The notes beneath the pieces are model-generated. The model had not been told where the DNA came from and searched no databases. It worked only from the letters and a program-made list of their open reading frames with translations. A stretch of 64,000 nucleotides of DNA from Extensimonas perlucida (GTDB taxonomy: Bacteria; Pseudomonadota; Gammaproteobacteria; Burkholderiales; Burkholderiaceae_C): assembly GCF_007655255.1 (NCBI RefSeq), contig NZ_VMYE01000010.1, positions 1 through 64,000 of the forward strand, in the 5' to 3' direction. This document shows, piece after piece, positions 43,658 through 49,967 of the stretch (positions within the stretch are counted from its first letter, which is position 1; each line of letters begins with the position of its first letter). A program made the position numbers and the translations under genes.

Positions 43658-43658
43658 A

Positions 43659-43703
43659 AAAGAATAGCGCCTGGCGCTTGCTACATCAGCGCCAGAGGCC
43701 AAT
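43659..43703. repeat. Dispersed intergenic palindrome, copy C
   Basis: Inverted relative to copies A and D. CTGGCGCT (43671 to 43678) pairs perfectly with AGCGCCAG (43688 to 43695), followed by AGGCCAATTC. It was probably the original bidirectional terminator between yihY and the hydrolase gene before the island arrived. Confidence 0.68.
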
Positions 43704-43717
43704 TCGATTCATAAACC

Positions 43718-44536
43718 TCAACACCCCAAAAACCCACGCAGCGCGTCCAGCGTCTGGTCGGGGGCTTCGGTCATCTGGTGGTGGCCTACGGGCAGGTTGA
43801 CCACTTGCACGGGCTGGCTGGTTTGGCGTGCGGCGGCGATCAGGCTTTGCGCGGCTTTGGGCGAGGTCATCTGGTCGAGCGCGCCGAGCAGGAACAGCAC
43901 GGGGCAGCGCACCTGCGCCATGGCTTGTTCGCCGCCGGTGTAGCTGTCGCACGCGACGAAGCCGCGGTGGAAGACGTTGACCTGCGGGTTGCTTTGCAGC
44001 ACGCGCCGCCCGAGCGCCATGCCGGCGCCGAAGATCCAGGTGCCGGGGCCTAGCACTGAGGGGGGCGGCGCGAGCGTGCTGCGCGAGAACACGTTGACCA
44101 TGCGCAGGGCCTTTTCGGGCTCGTGCAGCGAGGCTTCGATGAGCGCGCTCGACACCTTCATCGGGTAAGCCGTGCCCACGAGCACCAGGTGGCTCGCGCG
44201 CTCTTGCAGGCGCGCGGCGGCTTCGAGCGCGATCAGCGAGCCCCAGCTGTGGCCCACGAGTGCAGCGCGCGGCGCGCCCACGGCATCGAGCAGCGCGATG
44301 ATGAACTCTGCTGCCTGCTCCACGCTCGCGGGCGCCTCGCCCGCGCTGCGGCAGTGGCCCGGCAGATCGACGGCGAGCACGTTCCATCCGTGGTGCGCGA
44401 GGTAGCGGCTTTGCAGCGGCCAGACGCTGTGGTCGTTGAGCACGCCGTGGATCAGCACGGCCGTGGGCTGCGCGGGGTTGAAGGCCTTGCCCCCGGTGTA
44501 GCAATAGGTTTGGTGGCCTTGGACTTGCAGGTACAT
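43718..44536 (-). CDS. Alpha/beta hydrolase
   Basis: Serine hydrolase of 272 residues. The oxyanion HG appears in LIHGVLNDHSVW, the nucleophile elbow is GHSWGS (Ser97), the acid is in LGALDQM near 219 and the catalytic His is in VGHHQM near 252. The cap region is short. No signal peptide. It starts 2 bp after the upstream PLP enzyme (44539) on the same strand, so the two are almost certainly co-transcribed. A role linked to homoserine ester or thioester metabolism is conceivable, but the homoserine acetyltransferase MetX fold is larger, so I only assign the general class. Confidence 0.82.
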   Translation of the reverse strand: MYLQVQGHQTYCYTGGKAFNPAQPTAVLIHGVLNDHSVWPLQSRYLAHHGWNVLAVDLPGHCRSAGEAPASVEQAAEFIIALLDAVGAPRAALVGHSWGSLIALEAAARLQERASHLVLVGTAYPMKVSSALIEASLHEPEKALRMVNVFSRSTLAPPPSVLGPGTWIFGAGMALGRRVLQSNPQVNVFHRGFVACDSYTGGEQAMAQVRCPVLFLLGALDQMTSPKAAQSLIAAARQTSQPVQVVNLPVGHHQMTEAPDQTLDALRGFLGC

Positions 44537-44538
44537 GC

Positions 44539-45849
44539 TCAGGCTCCGGCTTTTTCAGCGGCCTTCAAGGCGCGCTGCAGGTCGTCGATGAGGTCGGCGG
44601 GGTCTTCGAGACCGATCGACAGGCGGATCGTGCCTTGCGCGATGCCGGCCTGCGCGAGCGCTTCGTCGCTCATGCGAAAGTGCGTGGTGCTCGCGGGGTG
44701 GATCACCAGGCTGCGGCAGTCGCCCACGTTGGCCAGGTGGCTGAAGAGCTTGAGCGTTTCGATGAACTTCTTGCCCTGTGCGCGGCTGCCCTTGAGGTCG
44801 AAGCTGAACACCGCGCCCGCGCCGCGCGGCAGCAGCTTTTGCGCGAGCGCGTGGCTCGGGTGGCTGGGCAGCAGCGGGTGCCCCACGCGCGCGACGAAGG
44901 GGTGTGCGGCAAGGAATTCGACCACTTTTTCGGTGTTGCGCATGTGGCGCTCCATGCGCAGCGGCAGCGTTTCTATGCCTTGCAGGATCAGCCACGCGGT
45001 GTGCGGGCTCATGCAGGCGCCGAAGTCGCGCAGGCCTTCGCGGCGCGCGCGCAGCAAAAAGGCGCCCACGGTGCTCTCTTCGCTGAACACCATGCCGTGA
45101 AAGCCGTCGTAGGGCTGCGTGAGCTCGGCAAACTTGCCCGCCGCGCGGGGGTTGTCCGAGTCGAAGCTGCCGCCATCGACCACGATGCCGCCCACCACCG
45201 TACCGTGGCCCGAAAGGAATTTGGTGGCCGAGTGATAGACCAGATCGGCGCCGAGCGCGAGCGGCTGCATGAGCCAGGGCGTGGTGAGCGTGGAATCGAC
45301 CAGCAGCGGCACGCCCGCCTCGTGCGCGATCGCGCTCACCGTGGGGATGTCGAGCACGTCCAGACCCGGGTTGCCCACCGTCTCGCCGAAAAACAGCTTG
45401 GTGTTCGGGCGCACGGCGGCGCGCCAGCCGTCGATGTCGCCGGGTTGCACGAAAGTGGTCTCGATGCCGAAGCGCCGCAGCGTGTAGTGCAGCAGGTTCT
45501 GCGAGCCGCCATAGAGCGCCGTGCTCGCCACGATGTGGCTGCCCGCACCCATCAGCGTGGCCACGGCGAGGTGCAGCGCGGCCTGGCCGCTGGCCACGCT
45601 GATCGCGCCCACGCCGCCTTCGAGCGCCGCCACGCGCTCTTCGAGCACGGCGTTCGTGGGGTTGCTGATGCGGCTATAGACATGGCCGGCGCGCTCCAAG
45701 TTAAAGAGCGAAGCGGCCTGGTCGCTGGACTCGAAGACGAACGAGGTGCTCAGGTGGATGGGCACGGCGCGCGCGCCGGTGGCCGCATCGGGCGCGGCCC
45801 CCGCGTGCAGCGCCAGCGTGTCAAAGCCGGGGTCGGAATATCCGGGCAT
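44539..45849 (-). CDS. Second O-acetyl/O-succinylhomoserine sulfhydrylase-type PLP enzyme
   Basis: Cys/Met-metabolism PLP enzyme of 436 residues, related to but distinct from the metY product at 34941. It has LALHAGAAPDAATGARAVPI, SGQAALHLAVATLM, the PLP lysine in YHSATKFLSGHGTVVGG near 211 and FSHLANVGDCRSLVIHPASTTH. The length and the insertion after the lysine fit the O-acetylhomoserine sulfhydrylase branch. The start MPGYSDPGFD is chosen over an upstream frame extension that overlaps the CBS gene region. It leads a two-gene unit with the alpha/beta hydrolase and diverges from the CBS-domain gene. Confidence 0.86.
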   Translation of the reverse strand: MPGYSDPGFDTLALHAGAAPDAATGARAVPIHLSTSFVFESSDQAASLFNLERAGHVYSRISNPTNAVLEERVAALEGGVGAISVASGQAALHLAVATLMGAGSHIVASTALYGGSQNLLHYTLRRFGIETTFVQPGDIDGWRAAVRPNTKLFFGETVGNPGLDVLDIPTVSAIAHEAGVPLLVDSTLTTPWLMQPLALGADLVYHSATKFLSGHGTVVGGIVVDGGSFDSDNPRAAGKFAELTQPYDGFHGMVFSEESTVGAFLLRARREGLRDFGACMSPHTAWLILQGIETLPLRMERHMRNTEKVVEFLAAHPFVARVGHPLLPSHPSHALAQKLLPRGAGAVFSFDLKGSRAQGKKFIETLKLFSHLANVGDCRSLVIHPASTTHFRMSDEALAQAGIAQGTIRLSIGLEDPADLIDDLQRALKAAEKAGA

Positions 45850-45982
45850 GCAAGTCTCCGCGAGAGGGTGGTAATCGGAAAGGGTGACTGCGATTGTGGT
45901 CGATTTGTGGGCTAATGGGCTAACATTCGCAGCGGCACGGGCTGCAGCACGGCGGCAGCCGCGCCTTGCGGAGACACACACC

Positions 45983-46438
45983 ATGAAAGTCAGCGACATC
46001 CTGCGCCTCAAAGGCAATGCGCTCTACACCATCCACCCCGACGAACCGCTGGCCCAGGCCGTGGCCGTGATGGCCGAGAAAGACATAGGCTCGCTCGTGG
46101 TGATGGAGCATGGCGACCTCGTGGGCATGCTCACCTTTCGCGAAGTCATCCAGACGCTCGCGAACAATGCCGGCAGCCTGGGCCAGATGCGCGTGCGCAC
46201 GGCCATGGACGACCACCCCTTGACCTGCACGCTCGAAACCGACATGGACGAAGTGCGCCGCATGATGCTCGACCGCCACGCGCGCTACATGCCCGTGATG
46301 GAGCGCGGCATGCTCATGGGCGTGATCAGCTTTTACGACGTGGCCAAGGCCGTGGTGGACAGCCAGAACTTCGAAAACAAGATGCTCAAGGCCTACATCC
46401 GCGACTGGCCCGAGGACGATTCGCGTCCTGCGGCTTGA
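45983..46438 (+). CDS. CBS-domain pair protein
   Basis: Cytosolic protein of 151 residues consisting of two CBS motifs (about 5 to 62 and 72 to 130) and a short tail. Hallmarks are DIGSLVVMEHGDLVGMLTFREV and RYMPVMERGMLMGVISFYDVAKAV. Tandem CBS modules bind adenine nucleotides or SAM and act as energy sensors; the partner is unknown. It diverges from the sulfhydrylase gene across 133 bp and is followed by an intergenic palindrome and aroC. Confidence 0.87.
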   Translation: MKVSDILRLKGNALYTIHPDEPLAQAVAVMAEKDIGSLVVMEHGDLVGMLTFREVIQTLANNAGSLGQMRVRTAMDDHPLTCTLETDMDEVRRMMLDRHARYMPVMERGMLMGVISFYDVAKAVVDSQNFENKMLKAYIRDWPEDDSRPAA

Positions 46439-46447
46439 GCATTTTCA

Positions 46448-46500
46448 TAAGCCAAATTGGCCTCTGGCGCCCGTCCATAGAGCGTGAGCAGCTCTTTTTG
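46448..46500. repeat. Dispersed intergenic palindrome, copy D
   Basis: ATAAGCCAAATTGGCCTCTG at the left, a loosely paired middle and GAGCGTGAGCAGCTCTTTTT at the right. It has the same layout as copy A. It sits between two genes in the same orientation and could end the CBS transcript before aroC. Confidence 0.6.
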
Positions 46501-46555
46501 TGATAGTTGCCGGCGCGCTGCGCAGGGCCGCCGGGCTCGCGGATAATCGCAGCCC

Positions 46556-47653
46556 ATGAGCGGCAACACCCTAGGCACCCTTTTTTGCGTCACCAACTTC
46601 GGCGAATCCCACGGCCCGGCCATAGGCTGCGTGATCGACGGCTGCCCGCCCGGCATGCCGCTCACCGAGGCCGACATCCAGGCCGATCTGGACCGGCGCC
46701 GCCCCGGCACGAGCCGCCACGTCACGCAGCGCAACGAGCCCGACCGCGTCGAAATCCTCTCGGGCGTGTACGAGGGCCAGACCACGGGCACGCCGATCGC
46801 GCTCCTGATCCGCAACACCGACCAGCGCAGCAAGGACTACCACGAGATCGCGCAGAGCTTTCGCCCCGGCCACGCCGACTACAGCTATTGGCAAAAGTAC
46901 GGCATCCGCGACCCGCGCGGCGGCGGGCGCTCGTCGGCGCGCCTCACGGCGCCCACCGTGGCCGCCGGCGCCGTGGCCAAAAAATGGCTCGCGCTGCGCT
47001 ACGGCACCCGCATCCGCGCCTGCATGACGCAACTCGGCGAACTGCCGATCCCGTTCGAGGGCTGGGAATACGTGCCGCACAACCCGTTTTTCGCGCCCGT
47101 GGCCGACGTTGCGCGCTATGAAGAATATATGGACGCGCTGCGCAAGGCCGGCGACTCGTGCGGCGCGCGCATCCGCGTGCAGGCCAGCGGCGTGCCCGTG
47201 GGCCTGGGCGCGCCGATCTACGACAAGCTCGACGCCGACATCGCCTACGCCATGATGGGCCTGAACGCCGTCAAGGGTGTGGAAATCGGCGCGGGCTTTG
47301 CCAGCGTGGCGCAGCGCGGCAGCACGCACGGCGACGCGCTCACGCCGCAGGGCTTTCGCGGCAACAACGCGGGCGGCGTGCTCGGCGGCATCAGCACGGG
47401 GCAGGACATCGAAGTCAGCCTGGCCATCAAGCCCACGAGCTCCATCCTCACGCCGCGCGAGTCCATAGACATCCACGGCCACAGCACCGAAGTCATCACC
47501 AAAGGCCGCCACGACCCCTGCGTAGGCATACGCGCCGCCCCCATCGCCGAAGCCCTGCTCGCGCTCGTGCTCATAGACCACGCCCTGCGCCATCGCGCCC
47601 AATGCGGCGACGTGACGCCGCCGCTCGCGCCGATTCCTGCGGCTGTGGGGTAA
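46556..47653 (+). CDS. aroC: Chorismate synthase AroC
   Basis: Last step of the shikimate pathway: FMN-dependent conversion of EPSP to chorismate. It has 365 residues. Signatures are [42 protein letters not shown] (in two parts), the FMN region [18 protein letters not shown] and [14 protein letters not shown] with [14 protein letters not shown]. The length matches the bacterial family norm. The stop codon TAA at 47651 is embedded in a degenerate inverted copy of the AATTGGGG...GATTCC motif, so the repeat abuts the gene without disturbing it. Confidence 0.97.
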   Translation: MSGNTLGTLFCVTNFGESHGPAIGCVIDGCPPGMPLTEADIQADLDRRRPGTSRHVTQRNEPDRVEILSGVYEGQTTGTPIALLIRNTDQRSKDYHEIAQSFRPGHADYSYWQKYGIRDPRGGGRSSARLTAPTVAAGAVAKKWLALRYGTRIRACMTQLGELPIPFEGWEYVPHNPFFAPVADVARYEEYMDALRKAGDSCGARIRVQASGVPVGLGAPIYDKLDADIAYAMMGLNAVKGVEIGAGFASVAQRGSTHGDALTPQGFRGNNAGGVLGGISTGQDIEVSLAIKPTSSILTPRESIDIHGHSTEVITKGRHDPCVGIRAAPIAEALLALVLIDHALRHRAQCGDVTPPLAPIPAAVG

Positions 47654-47720
47654 TTGGGGCCGGATTCCGATGATCGGCCGTCCGGTTGGGGCGCGGAAAA
47701 TTGGAATCTGACCCCAATTT
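47652..47720. repeat. Inverted pair of the island-type repeat
   Basis: The right arm, 47691 to 47720, is the same motif as at 42387, including the preceding GCGCGGAAA. The left arm, 47652 to 47671 (AATTGGGGCCGGATTCCGAT), is its reverse complement with three changes. Both lie between convergent aroC and queD, where the pair could fold into a terminator. No captured gene lies between the arms. Confidence 0.62.
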
Positions 47721-47746
47721 TGTGATCCCAATTCCTGCCGTGCAGG

Positions 47747-48109
47747 TCAGGGCCGATAGACGCAGCGGTCGCCGATCGCGTGGCGCTCCACCGTCACGGC
47801 CGCGAGGCCGGGAATCCTGGGTTGGAGTTCGTTCCAGATGAAGGTGCAGAGGTTTTCCAGCGTGGGGATGCCCAGGCCCGGCACGTCGTCGAGGAAGTGG
47901 TGGTCCAGCTTCTCGCGCAGCAGATTGACTTCGCGCCGCACATAGCCCAGGTCCATCACCATGCCGTTGTGCGCTGCGGGTTCGCCGCGCACTGCGACTT
48001 CGGCGTAGTAGGTGTGGCCGTGCACGCGGCGGCTGCCCTCGGCCTCGATGTCGCGGCGCAAGGTGTGTGCGGCATCAAAGAAAAAACGCTGGCTGATCTC
48101 ATGCATCAT
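47747..48109 (-). CDS. queD: 6-carboxy-5,6,7,8-tetrahydropterin synthase QueD
   Basis: Converts 7,8-dihydroneopterin triphosphate to 6-carboxytetrahydropterin in queuosine biosynthesis. The 120-residue protein has the zinc His ligands in FDAAHTLR and RVHGHTYYAEV, the catalytic Asp-His region LDHHFLDDVPG and the substrate Glu near NLCTFIWNELQ. The ATG at 48109 overlaps the queE stop (ATGA), so the two are coupled. An alternative ATG is one codon on. It converges with aroC. Confidence 0.94.
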   Translation of the reverse strand: MMHEISQRFFFDAAHTLRRDIEAEGSRRVHGHTYYAEVAVRGEPAAHNGMVMDLGYVRREVNLLREKLDHHFLDDVPGLGIPTLENLCTFIWNELQPRIPGLAAVTVERHAIGDRCVYRP

Positions 48110-48741
48110 CGAATTCCGATCATCTTGTGCGACTGCAGGCCCAGCCGCCATTGGGGGTGGCGCAGGCAATAGGCGATGGCCCGCGCAGTGTTTTGTGCGC
48201 GTTGCGGCCCGTCCATGGGCTGCAGGAAAAAGTGTTCGAAGGCCCAGCCCTCGAATTGCGCCGGGTCCACGCCAGGCTGTGGGTACACCAGCTTGAGCTC
48301 GTTGCCCTGCCGCAGCACCACTTCGGCCTGGTCTTTGGGGCTCACGCAGACCCAGTCCAGCCCGGGCGGCGCAGGCAGCGTACCGTTGGTCTCCACGGCG
48401 ATGGTGAAGCCGCGCGCATGCAGGGCGCTGGTCAGCGCCTCGTCCACCTGCAGCAGCGGCTCACCACCGGTCAGCACCACATAGCGCCGCGCCATCCCCG
48501 GCGCTTCCCACGCGGCGGCAATGGCATCGGCCAAAGCGTCGGCGGTGGCGAACTTGCCGCCGCCGGTGCCGTCGGTGCCGACGAAGTCGGTATCGCAGAA
48601 GCGGCACACCGCGCTGGCGCGGTCTTCCTCGCGCCCGCTCCAGAGATTGCAGCCCGCAAAGCGGCAAAACACCGCTGCCCTGCCGGACTGGGCGCCCTCG
48701 CCTTGGAGGGTGAAGAAAATCTCTTTGACTGCGTATGACAT
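48106..48741 (-). CDS. queE: 7-carboxy-7-deazaguanine synthase QueE
   Basis: Radical SAM enzyme forming 7-carboxy-7-deazaguanine from the QueD product. It has 211 residues. The cluster motif has the unusual spacing seen in betaproteobacterial QueE, CNLWSGREEDRASAVCRFC, with Cys31 and then CxxC after 14 residues. FTLQGEGAQSGRAAVFCRF precedes it, and LTGGEPLLQ and VSPKDQAE follow. The stop overlaps the queD start. queC and queF are not in the window, while queG lies 7 kb away. Confidence 0.95.
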   Translation of the reverse strand: MSYAVKEIFFTLQGEGAQSGRAAVFCRFAGCNLWSGREEDRASAVCRFCDTDFVGTDGTGGGKFATADALADAIAAAWEAPGMARRYVVLTGGEPLLQVDEALTSALHARGFTIAVETNGTLPAPPGLDWVCVSPKDQAEVVLRQGNELKLVYPQPGVDPAQFEGWAFEHFFLQPMDGPQRAQNTARAIAYCLRHPQWRLGLQSHKMIGIR

Positions 48742-48874
48742 GCTGCTTTCTGGCTTGCGAGAGGGAGGATTTTCGCAGCTTGCGGGGTGTGGCTAGGAGC
48801 AGCCTTTGCGCAGCGTGTTTGGGGAGGCCGCAGGAAGGCGAATGTGGGCACGTTGGAATCCGCCCCTCATTCCC

Positions 48875-49882
48875 TCAGCCAGGCCGCGTCAAGTCACGCG
48901 CGCTGGGCAGGTGCAAGTCCGCAATGGTCAACGCCTGCGCCGCGAGCACGGCGCGCACGGTGGCGCGGGCCGTGGCTTCGGCGGCGAGGGTGCACAGGGT
49001 CAGCATGTCCAAGCTTTTGCCGGCCAGGCCCGTGCCCAGCGCGAACAAGGTGTCGCCATCGAACGGCGTGTGCACTGGGTAAATACAGCGCGCCAAGCCG
49101 TCGTGCGCAGTCAGGGCGAGGCGCCGGCCCTGCACCTTGGTAATTTGGGCATCGGTGGCGACGACGCCTATGGTGGTGTTGCTGCCGCCCAGCGGCGGCT
49201 GGTGCAGCGCCCCTTGCAGCAAGGTGCGGCGCGTGTCCTGCAGATGCCGGCCGTCGGGCGTGCGTGCGCCGGCCAGGATCTGCGCGCTGCCTGGGTCGAG
49301 CACGTCGCCGAGCGCGTTGCACGCGATCAGTGCGCCCACCGTCACGCCATCGACCGTGACCGAGGCCGTGCCCACGCCGCCCTTCATCGCGCGCGCAAGG
49401 CCGAACAGCTTGCCCACGGTGGCGCCCGCGCCCGCGCCCACGTTGCCCTCGGACGGGTCTTGCGCGCTGGCCGCGGCGCAGGCGGCGTAGCCCGCGGCGG
49501 CGTCGGGGCGGATGCGCATGTCGCCCACGGGCAGGTCGAACAGCACGGCCGCGGGCACCAGCGGCACGCGGCCCACGCCCACGTCGTAACCTATGCCTTG
49601 CGCTTCGAGCCAGCGCATCACGCCGCTGGCGGCGTCCAGCCCCCAGGCGCTGCCGCCCGTGAGCAGCACCGCGTGCACCTGCTCGACCAGGTTGCCGGGT
49701 TCGAGCAAATCGGTCTCGCGTGTGCCCGGCGCCGCACCGCGCACGTCCACACCGCCCACGGCCCCAGCGCGCGCGAGCACCACGGTGCAGCCCGTGGGGC
49801 GGCGCGGGTCGGTGAAGTGGCCCACTTCGATGCCGGCCACGCGGGTGATGCTGCCGGCTTCGGAGGAAGAAAGTTGCTTCAT
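48875..49882 (-). CDS. P1 family peptidase (DmpA/L-aminopeptidase type)
   Basis: Ntn-like self-processing aminopeptidase of 335 residues. Conserved landmarks are ITRVAGIEVGHFTD, LLTGGSAWGLDAASGVM and the cleavage/nucleophile region PPLGGSNTTIGVVATD near 230. Gly-Ser cleavage there would create a beta chain starting with the catalytic Ser, as in DmpA and BapA. The chosen ATG 49882 gives MKQLSSSEAG. No signal peptide, so cytosolic. It starts 86 bp from the divergent FtsX-like gene. Beta-peptide or D-amino-acid amidase activity is possible but not determinable from the sequence. Confidence 0.88.
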   Translation of the reverse strand: MKQLSSSEAGSITRVAGIEVGHFTDPRRPTGCTVVLARAGAVGGVDVRGAAPGTRETDLLEPGNLVEQVHAVLLTGGSAWGLDAASGVMRWLEAQGIGYDVGVGRVPLVPAAVLFDLPVGDMRIRPDAAAGYAACAAASAQDPSEGNVGAGAGATVGKLFGLARAMKGGVGTASVTVDGVTVGALIACNALGDVLDPGSAQILAGARTPDGRHLQDTRRTLLQGALHQPPLGGSNTTIGVVATDAQITKVQGRRLALTAHDGLARCIYPVHTPFDGDTLFALGTGLAGKSLDMLTLCTLAAEATARATVRAVLAAQALTIADLHLPSARDLTRPG

Positions 49883-49967
49883 GTGCGGCATTATGCGGCG
49901 CGCTTTTGCAGGCCCGAATGCCCGCAGGCGCCCGTTCCGAAACCCCTTTGCGCTATCGTTGCGCGCC

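Larger units (their letters stand above)
42328..43658. mobile_element. Low-GC accessory island bounded by direct repeats
   Basis: About 1.33 kb inserted between the convergent genes yihY and the alpha/beta hydrolase. It is flanked by a perfect 10-bp direct repeat AAAGAATAGC (42318 to 42327 and 43659 to 43668). Near its two ends it has 24-bp direct repeats differing at one base. Base composition drops from the very GC-rich surroundings to roughly half GC. It carries a secreted papain-fold protein, a 5'-truncated DUF4431-like gene and a small gene remnant, all on the minus strand, and no recombinase. How it moved is unknown. The outer 10-bp match may partly reflect the edge of an intergenic palindrome (copy C). 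Confidence 0.6.

Noticed and set aside
42318-43668. Treating AAAGAATAGC as a proven target-site duplication
   Set aside because: The right copy is also the edge of an intergenic palindrome, and similar edges occur elsewhere, so shared repeat ancestry could explain the match; kept only as a hypothesis.
45850-45982. SAM or SAH riboswitch before the second sulfhydrylase gene
   Set aside because: The leader lacks the conserved core of any SAM/SAH class that I can recognise.
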